A stretch of DNA of 64,000 bases from Chalara sp. BL73 (GCA_918026815.1 CAKJVC010000124.1:124001-188000); one strand, 5' to 3'; positions 31,073 through 45,002 are shown, counted from the first letter of the stretch. The notes: generated from the sequence alone by a model not told the origin. Numbers and translations: made by a program.

Positions 31073-34000
31073 TCAATGTCTCTCGAAGGACGCTTTGCTG
31101 GCGCTGTCAGCCTGATGTGGCGCACCTACTATAGGTAGCTCTCCTCGATCTCTCGCGCTATCGTTTGAGACAGCTTGCGGACTCACGATGCCCGTTCTCG
31201 GGTCGATCCGCTGTGTTGTATTTTCCTTCCCTTCCAGTCCCGTTTCCACCCTGTGATCCCTCCTTATCCCGCCGGCGAGTTCAATATTCTCCATCTTGCC
31301 ATCCTTTTCATTCCATGTCGTCCTTGGTGTCACCGCGCTGCCTGGATTCGAAGCTTCAGGGATATCTGGCATATCGCTGACTAACGGGTCTCTCGTTCCC
31401 GCTTCTAGTTCTCCAAGATCCATCTCCTCGTCTAATGTATTACCGCGACGGTTGCGACTGAAAAAGCGATTTCGGTGTGTCTTACCGCTAGTGCCCGAAG
31501 TCATCTTTGTTAAGCCCGAATCCTTCGAGGTGATTTTGTCCAAGGCTGTGCTATCTTCACTGTGGCGAGAGTCGCGAGATTGGGAATTACGACCGCCTCG
31601 CTCTTGTGACGAAGATGTAGTATATATCGTCGGAATGCGAGGCTTAGGCTTATCGTCGTAGACATCACCAAAGTCGGCTCCCGAGGATATACTGGACATG
31701 CCTAGGGAGAAATCTACACGCTTGCCCATAGCACCGATAGACTCGCCGCGTTGACGACCGCCAGGGCCAGATGAGGTTGATACACCACGGTGACGAAGGA
31801 TTGATGGGTGCGCAGTTGGAGCAGTACCAGTATGGACGTTCGACTCCAATGGGGAAGCGACGTAAGGTGTATCGCGAGCCAGAGATCCTGAGCGAGGTCC
31901 AGGTCCACGAGGCTCGTCTGGTCGATCCGGGCCTTGAGGCGGCTGCTGGGGCTGCGGGAAGGCACCATTGAGATGCATTGGAAATTCTGGAGCGGCGCCA
32001 GCAAGGCGCATACGCGGCCCTTCCATACCGAGCTCTTGCATCGTGACCATCATAGCGCAGATGAACTTGTTGCGGCGTTGAAGACGGAGAAGTTCATTTT
32101 GCCAGTTGGACTTGTAGAAGAATACCACGTTCAATGTAATGGAGTAAGCCTCGTAGATTGTCGTAAGCTCCGTGAGGATGTTCTTCTGATACTCCCTGTT
32201 TTCTGATGTAACGAACTCCAAAAGGCGATTGCGAAGGGTTTCGATCTGCTCCAGGGTCGTTCCAAATTTGACAGTTACTGGAACGGCTTCGGCAAGACCA
32301 CCTGACCGACGTTGATTCAAGATGAAAAGGGTGTTAAGGTAGCTATTTGGAGCCTGGACCACATGACCTTCCATCTTCTTGAACTCAGTGTATAGAAGGG
32401 AGATCTCTTTCACAAAGTAGTCATCACCTTGCATATTGGAGCCGGTATTTCCGTATATCCTGACACGGTCACCAACATCGAAAGGGTGCTTGACGAAGAC
32501 GAAGATCAAGGATTGCAAGAACTCCTGAGCAGTAGCCGAGAATAGCCAAGATAGCGCTAACACGGTGGAGCCCAGAGATGTGAGAGCAGTTGAAGCCGAG
32601 ACAGAGATCAAGGAGATAAACACCAAGATAGTGATGACAAAGACAATGAACAAGAACACGTCGTCTAATTTCGAGACGACCGAATCCAAATCCTTGAGTG
32701 AGGCAGTAATGGCTTTACGCTCACGGCCAATCTCGACGCAAACAGCTTCGAGCTCTTCCATAGAGATATCTCCATTAAGATCCTTGTCGAACATGGCAAA
32801 TGCTGCAGTAGCCTCGTCGTCATTATCGAAGGCCAGTCTCAAATCATCCGAGAACACGGTTTCCGCATCCTCGTGGACGAAGGTGCGATAAAGCCGGCGG
32901 GCCAGGACTTGCGAGCCAGTGGTCGAGTTGAGAAGCTGAAGGATCACCTGATGCGGGTGAGTGCTACCAGTAACCTGTTTCCCGGTGAAATCACCTGCTA
33001 CTTTCCCGGCCACATCACCGACCTTGTTGAATACCTGATGCGCGTTTTTCTTGGCTTTTTGAACTATGACCATGGGTGTTCGTACTCCGGAGGAGGCACC
33101 TTCAGTGTTTGGCCCGCTCTCAAACTCGGAATCCTCCATGGCAATCTTTTCCTTAGAGTAAATGTATAATTTCACCAAACTGGATATTTGGAACTTGTTG
33201 ACCTCAATTCGATCGGCATAAGTCCGTAGATGGAAGCTTATCGCGATGAGCTGAATAATAATCTTTTCGATGAAGTTCAACACTGCCGCAACAAACAAGG
33301 AGATGATAACGCGGTTCATTGTTCTCTCCCAACTCCTGGTGTCTTTGCTACCATCAACATGATGATTCTTCATGGTTGGGAGGAACGAGATTTCGATGGC
33401 AAGCCACCAGAAGAATATAGTAGCTGGGACTTCAAGGGCTTTCCCTAGATCTCTCCATTTCTTGCTGTTGTTAGTGAAGAGACTGGCGATCATGCCCATA
33501 GGCCAGGGTATCATTTTTGAGATGATCTACACATGTCAGTCAGGAAAACTTAAATGAACCCATGAACATACTCTTCCAAGCCATAGGGTCAGCCACACAA
33601 TCTCTAGCCAGATGCCAAACCAAAATAACCTGACACCCCCCACATCGGCGTTCTCGAAGACAAGAAGTCCAAGCAAAACCGGTACTAGTAGTAGAATGGC
33701 TACAGGCGATATATAACAGAAATATCGAACCAGGAAGCTTGACTGGTGCACTCGCTTGAAAAGTTTGGCCAGCCTCGTGGTAGGATTTGCAGGTGGCTTG
33801 TAGATCTTGGTCTTCTCATGTATAGGCGTCGTTCCAATATCAAAATCGTCAAGAGGTTCCGATCCACCATTCCGTGACCTCGACCGTGCTATTGACTTTG
33901 ACCTTCCCACATGTGTTTGGTCGTCAGATTTGTCTCCACTGGATGCGACCCTTTCGGCGCGTAACATAAGGAGATCGTCATCAAGTCGCTGCGATATTTC

Positions 34001-34231
34001 TCGCTGCGCGGCTGGTGATAATGGAGATTGGTCGCGGTTGCGGTCGCGGTCAGCCACTTTTAGATGATCTGAGCCCTCCGTATAGCTTGTGGTAACCCTC
34101 AGCCGTACGTCGTCTGTCTCGTTCAGTGTCCCATCCTCGTCTGAAGACCGTCGGTCCGTGGACTGAGGGCCGTTGTTGGGTAGAAATGCGGGAAAGGAGT
34201 GTTGCTCCTTCTCCAGCACTGGTGTCGTCAT
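31073..34231 (-). CDS. Mechanosensitive ion channel (MscS family) with EF-hand, Msy1/Msy2-like
   Basis: Exons 34231-33572 and 33526-31073 flank a 45-nt GTATGT...TAG intron; together they encode 1,037 residues. The N-terminus is a long Ser/Arg/Asp-rich cytoplasmic region. Membrane helices include [55 protein letters not shown] and [20 protein letters not shown]. An EF-hand loop ([14 protein letters not shown]) precedes the fifth helix ([19 protein letters not shown]). The pore helix and MscS beta domain follow ([31 protein letters not shown]). The tail is long, disordered and Pro/Ser-rich. Fission-yeast Msy1 and Msy2 share this layout: ER-membrane channels that release or tune calcium after hypo-osmotic shock. 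All parts are intact. Confidence 0.92.
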
Positions 34232-36452
34232 TTTGTTCGTAGTGTATGTACAGACGCTTCACGCTCTTATAAGTCGTCGTGTATCATTAAAGCTGGAGAG
34301 TAAGAAATTAAAAACTGGTTGGGAGCTCGAGTCAGCTTTGGATCTTGGTATGTGTGGAGAAGGGAAGCGATACCATGTAATTACTGATCTTCTAGACGGT
34401 ATGGCAGAAGATCCGGTGCGGTGGTATGGAGAATGTTGAACAGTCGGGAAGACAAACGAGTGTAATGTGTCAATGACCAAAAAATGGGGATTGTTTGGTG
34501 ATGGTGTCGAACTGTCGCTTGAACAAATGTTGGGGGTTGTAGTTGATGTGGGCTGCTGCTACCGCATATATCTCGCTGTAACCTTGACCAGCCTTCCCTT
34601 TGACAGGCTGTCTCCGATAAGCCAATTGGCAAAAGTAGCCGCCACCTCCTGCACCTCTTTACTGAATGGAGACCGTTGCGGGTATGGCATGCAGGGCTTG
34701 CTGGATTGCAGGCTGTTTTGAGTCTCCGACAGAAACAAGAACCGGCCCTAAGTTGACGAACGGTGCAAGCCACCGAATCCACCGTGATGGATCAAGATTG
34801 TGATATAGAAACGGGTGATTGGCGTTAATGCGAAGGTTTCGGCGTCGGGTTCACCAGGGCATTCTGTAATGACATCATCCTGAAAGAATTTTGTGTGGAA
34901 AAAACCCGAAAGCTTTGCACAACGCGTCTTTCATATTACAGAGATGGGGCTTTACAAAAAGAAAAAGATCTGAATCAAGATCAAACACTATTCTTAAGAA
35001 TTACTTCAAATTCACGGCCTTGAGATATACAGAAGGATAGCCAAACCTGCTGAATTGCACATGCAAGAGTTAACTGGAGTATTTCCCCCCCCAATTCTAA
35101 ATTAAGGTGCTGACCCTGATTCATTCCCCTTTTTTTTTCCTTCCCACTTTATCTTTGAAATCCCTGCAATCTCGCCGATAAGAATTCGCCAAGAAGGGAT
35201 GGCCAAGCTGTCGCTCACGCCATCGCACCAATCGTGGCGTTTTAATCGGCATGGTCCTTGCACTTCCAAGATGCCCGTTCCATTTTCGAATTTCGTCTCT
35301 CCATCTCTCTTCTTTTGGTGCGAACCAGTAAACTCACTTCGATTGCCGACCTCGATCGAGAGAGTCGAGACCATTGTTGTTGTCATTGCGCGTACGGATG
35401 AGTCGTCAGCTTCTCCAGTGCGGACCAGTGCGACTCCTTGATCATGAACCAAGGGCACGAGGTTTGTTCACGAGCTGGTACCGTCCAGGCGCCATCTATC
35501 TAACCTGTTAATGGTGAATATTAAAACTCTTATGTGGCTTGTACTTATGCTTTAAATATCTGTTCAGCGACCCTGATATTTATCTGCCAAGCCATCTACC
35601 GATTTTAATTCGAACATCTATTATCAGTTTACTCAACAAGAATTCCATTGGACATTGATCGCGCTAACAATTATTTCTACCATCAAATTTTCATCATGCA
35701 TCACCCGAAGATATGCCATTTTAGTTTCTCAATCTTCTGCATCAATCCGTCGACTTTAACCAAACAAAGTTGAACTCCACAGTTAGAGATTGCAGCATCG
35801 ACCTGATTGCACGCTTTACAAAACCCCCCAATTCAGGCCACAGCAACTCTTCCCCTTTCATCTCTTTCGCCTTCGACTTTCATAGTGCTTGCTCTCTACT
35901 TCGTAGCGAACGGGTATGAGCTACAGCACCGGCTAAGTTTCGGAACTTGGTGGTGAAGAACTCAAATACCCGAGCCGAACTAGTGGGCTCCTCCCTTCCC
36001 TTCTTCACCATTTCCATTTAGTCTCGTGACGGATCACCTGATATGGTCTTGAGCAAGCCTGGAGCATGAATTTTATGAGGGGCTGTAAGGATACAAGATA
36101 CCTTCTTTTCCTTCCTGTCTTCATCTTGGTCTCTCAATGTCAACGTCTGTGCATCGTGGCAGCGAAAATATAGGTCAACGTTTTATTCAAATCCTTTCAT
36201 ACCTGTGTGCGTACAACATCACTTCTCACCAAGGATAGGAGATTTTATCAAATTAGAACACCGAATTGCTCATATAAGAAACAACTACAAAACCACCGTA
36301 CAGAGAAGCAAACAAAGTGAAGAGAAATCCATCAACGCCTCCAAGCGTCCCGCCGCCCCCTGCCTATTCCGTCTCATTCTCTTCCACGGGCGACCGCAAT
36401 CACCATAAGACCACTGCTACGAATTATGCATCAACCCAGATGCGGACCCGGC
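34232..36452. other. Intergenic, 2.2 kb, pyrimidine-rich
   Basis: Overlapping ORFs on both strands at 35,102-35,458 have no domain. The stretch includes the MscS 5' region. I saw no repeat or RNA gene. Confidence 0.4.
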
Positions 36453-37455
36453 TTAGCGGATAGCAGCAGCAACCATCATGTAATTCGTAGCAGGGCCCGC
36501 CTTTCCATTGCTGACCCCCTGCATCTTGCACGGCGCATCGACGTTGAGGATGTACTGAACGCCCTTGCACCCGGCGTCCGTGGAGCAGGCGGCAAGGCAC
36601 TGTTCAAACGGGAGTGCGTTCTGCTTGTATATCGTCTGCGCGCCGCCCAGAAGATGGTTGCAGTAGGTTTGGAAGTTTTTGCTGCCGTATCGGGCCACCT
36701 GGTTGTGGATGCCTGGGCAATTTGGAATCGCCGGCCCCTTTGCTTTGGCTTGATTGGTATTCGCTTTCTTCAGAGCGTCCTGACATTTCTTGTTATCATC
36801 GCTGTTCTTAGCCTTCTCTTTGTTGCAGGCTGCGAGCTTGTCCGTCAGGTCTTTCTTGCCGGCCTCACAATCCTTCTTGCTGGCTTCGCAGGCCTTTTTG
36901 CCAGCTTCGCAGTTCTTCAAGTCGTCTTGGCACTCCTTATTGTCTTCATCGCATTCTTTCTTGCCTTTGTTGCAATTGGCCAGCTTTTCCGTGAGGTCCT
37001 TCTCGCTGGCTTCGCAGTCTTTCAGAGCGTGCTCAGTCTCGCTGCAATCTGTCGGCTGGGTTTCATTTTCCACTGTCTCTTCTGGGCTCTCCTCCTCCTC
37101 TTCCTTCTCGGGAGAATCGCGACGCATAAATACGCTACCACGAAGCTCCTCCTCTCCAGTTTCCCCTTCCGAATAGAGCTTACATTCGTCGTTAGTGTAA
37201 CGCCAGGCGCTTGCCTTGCAACCGCTAAGGGAGCTGCATGCAAGAGCGCAATCATCCGGGTTGTCAATCGTTTTGGTTTCCAAGAGGCTCTCAAACTTTC
37301 CATCTGCCCTGCAAGCATAGGTGATCTCATAGCCATTTTCATAGGTCTTTGAATCTCCTTCCTTCTCAGGACAGATCTCCGCGTATTTCTCTGTCTCCCG
37401 CAGCGACAACAGCCGCAAGGATGGTAAGCCCCGGTAGAAGAATAAATAGCTTCAT
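36453..37455 (-). pseudogene. Secreted coiled-coil protein with two PAN-like Cys domains; 1-nt frameshift after the signal peptide
   Basis: ATG 37455 begins a signal peptide (MKLFILLPGLTILAAVVAAG) whose frame stops early. The mature protein lies one base over, starting TEKYAEICPEKEGDSKTYEN. Removing one G from the GGG run (minus-strand complement of 37397-37399) would give a single frame of 333 residues. The N-terminal Cys domain has DDCALACSSLSGCKASAW. The centre is a Lys/Glu/Cys-rich coiled coil with repeated CEA-K-K-CEASKKDCEAGKK units. The C-terminal PAN/apple-like domain has CNHLLGG...CLAACSTDAGCKGVQY and ends MMVAAAIR. PAN folds bind carbohydrate or protein, so a wall or adhesion role is plausible. 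An ATATAAAT box lies at 37556-37563, about 100 bp upstream. A consensus error in the G run is a real alternative to a true lesion. Confidence 0.65.
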
Positions 37456-37555
37456 TGTCGATTCTAGAGAATTGGATGTCGGAATATTGCGACAAGTACC
37501 AAAGTGATTGTTGGAAGATACAATCAGAAAACCTAGAGAGCGGATTCAATCACAC

Positions 37556-37563
37556 ATTTATAT
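37556..37563 (-). promoter_or_regulatory. TATA-like box of the PAN-type gene
   Basis: ATATAAAT on the minus strand about 100 bp before ATG 37455, a plausible core promoter. Confidence 0.35.
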
Positions 37564-39296
37564 CATATAACCTTAGCAGTAATCCAGAATGAACCATTTG
37601 TCTTTGACCCCTTCCATCTAGACTCGATATTAAGCCGACCAGCTTTGTCTGGGCGAAACGGTATGCATATAACATCTCAAACCCGTCCTGGTTGATCCCA
37701 CCAACCTTAAACCACCCCAAGACAAGAGCAAATCGCAATTCCAAGATCGAACCACCAAACTCAGCCAAATAAGAAGTAAACAGTTGATGCTACGCAGCAT
37801 TGAGATCATTCCCGCCCATGATCTACAGAGTCGAGATCCTCATGACCGTAGCTCGGTTCGCCCTTGCGTGGGGATACACACCCATATAGTTCCGGATCAA
37901 ATATGCGATTCCGACCCCCCGCGTCCGCGAAAGTACGACCGAGCGATTGGCGCTGAGAATTCATGCCCCGTAGATCGGCAATGTGTCTTTTTTTTTTGAA
38001 GAACTTTATGGTCCAGAACATCTTGGTGACGACCGTGATGATGCGTTTGAATCCTGGCTGTTCCATACCGGCCCCAGAATGAGAGGCGGCGAAGCGCAGG
38101 GCCGTATTTGGAGAGCATGTATAATAGGGTAGATATCGAAACTCGAAACTTTACGTGGCATGCAGAAGTGTACATGATATCACGGCGCTTTCGCCTTGCC
38201 TCTGCCTAGCTTAGCTTGCATGATTTCTTTCCTCCTGCGAGGGAACTTGCGAAGATTCAAGTATAGAGTCCACGGGATGAAGAGCCCAAGCTTATGCCGG
38301 CCGTAGTCGGCGCCGTTCATCTGCCTAGACTACCGGTCGAGAGATCTACTAATGCAGCGCTGCTGCGGCCTTAAGCCATTCTATCAGCGCAAACTCGCCG
38401 TTTTTCCGGAAGAGCTCTACAGGGTTTGTTTTATAGTTTTATGCATGTAAAACTGGCTGTTTATAACGGACAGCTACAGTATAATATCGGTGCCAACTTT
38501 CCCGGATAAAGTTTTGGGATCCTGTTTGCGAGGTTTGCATGGCTATTATCTAAGCCCCCTTCCCTCTTTCTTTTTCGGTTTCTCGGCCGACCAGCGAGGA
38601 GTCGTCTGGTTATTCGATTGTATGTAGGTAGCGAATGATGCGTAAAGGGGATGATAAATCCCCTGTGGTGGTGCTTCGACATGAAGCAACCCCTTTCCGT
38701 GGCGGCAGCCTCACTAAAAAATCCTGGGTAGCTGTGGATTTGGATTTGGATATCGAGTATTACCAAACGTGACCAGATCCGCGGATCTAAACGTTAGGAA
38801 TCGTAATTTAACTCTAAGTCACAGAATTTGGAGAATGGCGGTGACTGCAAACGATAATCCTTCCCACAAATTGAACAACGCTTGTGCTACGGCACATTTA
38901 ATGTATTGAACCTGAGCAGTATTTATATTGATTGAGGCCGGCAATATGCACTGGCAGCGGCAAAAAACAGGGGAGTATGATCTGAAACTACCATATTATG
39001 ATAGGGTTAGACTAGCGAAGGAAATTTTGCAATTAATGGATGTAGGATTCTTGGGGGTTTGATTAAATTTGTATGGAGCTAAAAACTATTTTTCTCTTAA
39101 ACGGCTTATACATTACGCACTTTCTGCCTCAATAGTGAGGATCCCTCGTGAATTTGACGAAAGCATGTCAAGAGGTTTGGGAAATTTGACTACAGGAAAG
39201 GACATTGCACTCAGCCGTTAATATAAGTAGCAGATCACATGATAGTTAATCGAACAAGTAATGAATCAGTAAAGCGGCCACAAGGCCTGGGCAGAG
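37564..39296. other. Intergenic, no supported gene
   Basis: Several short overlapping ORFs (37,784-38,175 and 38,461-38,766) without domains. Confidence 0.4.
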
Positions 39297-42200
39297 TCAG
39301 CCTGAGACAGCAGTGGATATTGGAGTCGATATATGGCACTCACCAAGAACCAGGGTTACAATTGAGATAGTATTTCCGAGACTTAACAGCTTGTGGGTCT
39401 CATCTCCTGTGACTTCTGCCAGGCTCTCTCGTGTCAAGGCCGAATCAGCAGGAAGCTTGGTGCTATCTGGTATAATCCCAGCAGGTGACTTCTTGGAATC
39501 GCCTTCACCTGCTGTACTAAAGGTTACCAAGGCCGCCGATGGATACTGGACTGGCTGTTGCTCCTTTGCTAGAGGGGCAACTTCGCCTTCTTGAGGATCT
39601 CCAAACATCAATGCATTCTTCTTGATGAGCTCGAGAATTCTTGCCTTATTCTCAAAACCCCACCGCTCAACCAAGTCCGTGAGAGACATATCCTCACATT
39701 CATGCAGATTGGTATACTCACACTTGAGCCATTGCTCTCGGCGTTCTCGTCCGCTGCGTACCACTATCTTCACACGCGTTTGTGGGGAATTCGAGGCAGA
39801 CAAGTAAAAGCATGGATCAGCTCCGTATTCTAGGAACTTTTCGACTACATAGCCGAAGCAGCGTAGCATTTTTTTAGTATTGTATATCTCCGTGTGATAG
39901 CACTGCAAAAGAATATTGTGCCAGAGTGTCACCTCAGCAGTTTTATCACCAAGCGCTAGATAAAATTCACCCTTTTGATCTTGCATAATAGGATATAGCC
40001 CAGTAAGGAACAGGTGTGAAGCTGTTTGTGGAGATATGCCACGAGTATGAAGACAATCTATCACATCAGGCAGACCCTGCCCCGTTTTATTCTCGAGGCG
40101 TGAGAGAATGCAATTCATCAAACGCAAGGGAGTAAATAGAGGGATAGCCGCCGGATTGCGCTCTAATTCCCACTGGACAAAGGCATAATTTTCGTGGTAC
40201 GCTGCTAAGTAGATAGGATGGCGTAGGATGTGTGGCGGGCAAGGATGGCGTTTTGGGCGGCGTGCGCCTACACGGGATATGAAATCCACAGGAATAGTAC
40301 CCTTAAACCTCGTAATCCCTATCCATCTGGTATTATCGCAGTCACAAGCGCCTACGTCTTGGTGGCGTTGCCACGCCAAAGCCAAGGATACAAGAAACAG
40401 ATATGGCGGCTTGTCGAGTTTGGACTTGAATCGCATAGGTACTAGTGATGACTCTACGGATTCGAAATCGCTGTACATGGCAATATCGCCGGGATCTTTT
40501 GACCATAGTTCCGCAAGCGTAAGTTGAGAAATGGCATCCACTGTGTCGAATCCGTTCAAATATTGTTTCATTCGGTTATTTTGTATTGGACTCAACAGAA
40601 ACTCGGCGACTGACCGATGTGTGATTTTAATAATCTCGGATCCCTTTTCTTTTTCATCACGTCGTACTTCCAGGAGACCTCGACAACATCCGTTCAACCG
40701 CTTCCGCGCTAAATCAAGCCGTGAAGCTCTCACATCCCAGTTTACAATCCGACTCCGAATTTCCTCTCGCAAAGCAAACGCAGGGTCTTGCGTATAGTCG
40801 TCTAAAAAAGAGTAAGATAGCAATGTTAGATAGTGTTCATGGTGGGCCCTGAGATAGTCGTTTAGATTAAACACCATGGAGAATGTTTGATAAGCTATTT
40901 TGAGGTCGGAGTTAACTAGTGAGTTCAGAATGTGTTCATACAGGCTATCCAGCTCCTTGGGAAGATAATCAATCTCTCGTACCATAGTTTCAAGATTGGC
41001 GCCGTTTTCAATTTGCTCGCGAATTCTCTTGACTACGAGGGCAACCCACATAAAAATTCCTTGAGCATTTTCCACGATAGCTGTCGCAAGAGTTAATTTA
41101 TCATTTTTCTGATCTATATGTTGCAGCTTGTCAAGAACATAACGTGTCATATCTGATCTAGTTAGGTCGTGGAGGCGAATGCGCTGGTCTGCTGGGAACC
41201 CGTTCATGAACACGTTGTACTCTCTACTGGAGACACATATTTTGACATTTGTTGGTGCAAGGTTTGCCCAATTATGGAGCAAATCTACTAAGGTCTTAGC
41301 GTCTTCTTGGTGAGTTCCTTCATACTCGTCAAGTCCATCAATGAAGAAACAAAAGCAGCGGCCTTTGTATAGTTTGTGATCTGAAACTAGCTGGGAGAAC
41401 GCCTCCCGAATGACCTTGTCAGATATTGGTGACTTGCTCTGGATCTGCCAAGGCATTAATTTAATTTGGTTCCAGTAGTCTGGAACTGTATCTTGTATGA
41501 GCTCTGGGCAGGCTTTCAAAACATCGTGTAGCAGAGACCTGATGAGGCCTGTTAATGATTTCTGCAAAAGCGAGCCCGGCTTCCAGAAGAAGAAACTAGC
41601 AAAGACTAAGTCGTGGCTCCCTTATGTTTTCGTTAGCCAGCGGTTCTTTGGGTGTGACTAATTAGCAGAAGATGAGAGATTTACCAGCCCACTCCTCGAG
41701 CAATAGCTTGGTGCGGCTATGGTCGCAGAGATACTTCATTAATGTGGATTTGCCAGACCCTAACTTGCCCGAGATATGGAAGATGCCGGTTCCTGATGAC
41801 AACCAATCAAGTAAGGATTCTCTCGCAGAAGCTTTTGCCTTGTCTTCAAAGGACACCCCACTCTCCGATTCATCTTCTGACTGACTATCAAGGACGTTGT
41901 TCTCAGATGACGCATCACTTTCTGATTCACCTTCTGGCTGACCATCAGGGACGTTATATTCCAAGGATGATATACTCTCTACTTCATTTTCCGACTGAGC
42001 ATCACAGGGACCACCATTGAAGATCCAACCAAGAGTCTTGCTATGTGCATCGTCAACTGTCTCATATCGTCCATACATGCCCTCAAAAGCTAGAGTTTCA
42101 AGGACGCGATATTGAAGAATCACCTCGCAAGTATTCTCTGGCATGCCCATGAGCGACTTTAACTGAGCTTGAGCCCCTGCTGTGAGGCATTCAATGGGAA

Positions 42201-42782
42201 TTCCTTGACGTAGGTGCTCGATTTGGCTGTGCAGATACTTGAGCTTTGTGGAATCATCCTTTGCTGAGACAACAAGAGCATTTAGCCTCGTTTGAGTTTT
42301 TGAACTGATGTATAGTGTTAATAGGCTTGCAGTCTCCAAGTGAAGACAGCATCTCACCTTGTCAGATAATTGAGTTGTAAGTCCAACTGGGCGCGACATT
42401 GGCTCAAACCCTCCTCCAGTCTTTTTCGTTCACCCTCATACATCTTGGTCTTTAAGCTAGCCAGGAGGACAGAGCTCTTCGACTTCTGACTTTTGGGTTT
42501 GAGCTTTTCTACGAGCTTAACAATCTGCCTCGCCAGGTTCTCGCACTCTGTCGCAAGCTTGCAGAGAGCCCTCTCTTCTCCCAAAAGTTGAGCATTATTA
42601 GGAGGCTGAAGTTTGGCCACAAAATCCCTCATCTCAGTCGCAATCGTCTCGGAAGTCCAGCTCTCCTGGGTAGTACCTGAAGCGGACCCATATATCTCAA
42701 TCGCACCGCTAACTATTTTAGTGCTATAGTCGATGAATTGCAGAATATTGGCCGCGAATCCGATGGCCGTGATAGGATCCAT
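39297..42782 (-). CDS. NACHT-type STAND NTPase with fungal N-terminal helical domain
   Basis: Exons 42782-42358, 42304-41685 and 41620-39297 join in frame to 1,122 residues. The start is the Met of MDPITAIGFAANILQFIDYS, the usual opening of the fungal STAND N-terminal domain. Next come a helical coiled-coil region and an acidic Ser/Glu repeat (about residues 250-300). The NACHT domain has a P-loop GKLGSGKSTLMKYL, ASFFFWKPGS and a Walker B CFFIDGLDEYEG. The C-terminal half is helical, without clear ankyrin or WD repeats, and ends in TISIVTLVLG. A GTGAGT lies in that last stretch, but splicing it also ends the protein within two codons. Such proteins sense non-self or heterologous signals and form signalling oligomers; the effector partner is not identifiable. 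Confidence 0.87.
41865..41985 (-). repeat. Intragenic acidic tandem repeat in the NACHT gene
   Basis: Two to three degenerate units of about 57-60 bp encode variants of NVPDGQPEGESESDASSE and NVLDSQSEDESESGVSFE, between the N-terminal domain and the P-loop. Confidence 0.6.
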
Positions 42783-45002
42783 GGTCGAGGCTGGGGTGGT
42801 CAGGAATTGAACAGCTTGGGTCAATCCTCGAGGCTATTCCCACCGCTGAACACAAACATGAACTTCCCTCAATGTACCTAAAGCCGATGCAACTAATTGG
42901 TGATTATTACTTATGCGACCACCCCTTCGCTCCTCAAGGTTTTAACACAGCGTTTGCAATGATTGAACAGGCAAACACGAGGAGAGTATCACGTGGTTGT
43001 TACCTATGGCACTTGTCACATCAGGTTACTATATGCGTTATTGCCTCAGGCTAGTGCGTATTTTACTTGGTTTGCGAGATTTTTATGCCTTATGCGGTTT
43101 CATGCTTGAATAGGATGATTTTCTTCCGGCAGTCATAGAGCCATTTGAGTTCTTTCCCCCTCTACAAATTTTGAGAGCTGTGTCAGCTGGACTTCAAATA
43201 CTATCCTGATGCACCTCGCACATTCCAATACGTCGCCTCTGGAGAAGTTACCGTCTAACGCATCACCTAACCTAATACGATCATCTACTGTTTAGGGAGA
43301 ATCCGGCTTGCATGACCGAGTCCGAATGAACAGTATTGACTGCTGTGTCTGCTCTATCGTTGTTATTAAATAGGTTTTCTGTGTTAGAGTTACTTGTACG
43401 GTTGAACTAATCGGTAATAAGTACAGCCAAACCTAGTTATACCGGACTACATGCATCTCTCTCCTTATATCGCAGAACTCAGCAAAACCAAGCAAGGATG
43501 CTTCATACCAAAGTTAGGTCTACTATATCGGAATGCCGTTATAACGGACTTTTCTATCTCGCTCATATAACATCTTTTGTTTTCCATATAGCTAGGTTTA
43601 ACTGTAAGTAATCTTAATTGTTAAGGTTACCGCATAAAGTTAGCAAAGCTTGAAGAAGGTCAAAGGATAGTACTCGAAATGTACACACTTCTAGATAGCT
43701 GCCAATCGTATTAAGGAAGGTAAAGAGTGATTATGATAGGTAAAAAGGGGCAGCTATTTTGACGAAGGCTCGGCTATAAGATGAGCATTTAATACTGAGA
43801 GAAATAAAAAGTTTAAAAAGAAAAGAGCAAATAACAAGCCTCAATGCATCGGAGCAATATACGTAAAAGACCAGGGCACTCTATACACGCCTGGGTTTAG
43901 AGTGGCGTCTTTTTTGTCCCTTTCGAGACTATTAAGAAACAACAGCATAAAAAAGCAAATGGTAGCCTTCGTGCAAGCGACCACCGGATTGATCAGTGCG
44001 TCTGCGCAGAGCAGATCGAGCGTGGTCCGCTGATATCTAGAAAAAAGACCCTCCACTTGAAAATATGGCTTACTAGCCTTTGCACTGTGTATGATATTAT
44101 ACAACATTTAAAATATATCCATTACAGCTCGCTTCAGCGCGCCTTCGCTCTTTCGTTAAGGCAAGGCAGCAGATGTTCACGAGGATGCACAACTCAGAAC
44201 CTGAATGCCATGGTAGGCAAACTGGGTATAGCGAGATATAGAATACTCCACACCAATTGAGGGAAGGTGGACGTCATAAGACGAGTTATGGGAAATAAGA
44301 GACGGTAAGGCGGAGGTAGATTTCGCGTTTCCAATACCAGAGCTAAGAGACAAGAAGATGGCAATCAATGAGTATCCATACAAGTCGGGCGTTGTATGGG
44401 GAGAATGCGTACGGCAAACTACTTGGGGGTTGATAGGCTGCTTCGTAACCTTGAGGTGGCGTTTCTGGAGCCTCAGTGATGGCTAGAGCTTGTCTAGGAG
44501 AATACGGTTGACTGCGGGATGGGGAGAGCCTGGAGCGTGTGGATGCGGTGGCTGGCGGCGTGGATGCTCAGCTCAAAAGAGGTGTGGCAGCCATTCGTGC
44601 CGGACGGAGGCACACGAACATTACGGGAGCTGAGTCGCGATTCGCAATGGCCATAATTATACATTGGCTGGAAGGGATGGCCCATTTCCAGCTCTAGGAT
44701 TTACCATGGGCGAGAATTCGAGAATTCTATGGTGCTAAACAGGAATGGTTTATAGGGAATTTCACACTGTTAGCTGTTAACTTGCCGTCTGTCACCGCGT
44801 ATTTAACGCTTGTACAAGAGGGTCTCTCAACTTGGATTATATGAAAGCATTGCAAGATTCCATAACTATGAATCATAAGAGAGGTTGTGGGTAAATATTA
44901 GATTCGACTTAGAATTAATTAGGACCCAAGGATAAGACCGCCGACTAATCCAGAAATTTGAAAAGCTCGTACAAGTTAGTTCCATCATCCTTCGTTGCCT
45001 TG
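42783..45002. other. Intergenic, 2.2 kb, no supported gene
   Basis: It includes the NACHT 5' region. ORFs at 43,841-44,685 on both strands lack domains. Confidence 0.4.

Noticed and set aside
36426..37352. 308-aa plus-strand ORF opposite the PAN-type gene
   Set aside because: Shadow of the Lys/Glu/Cys-rich repeats; its Leu/Val/Phe richness is the antisense of the coiled coil.
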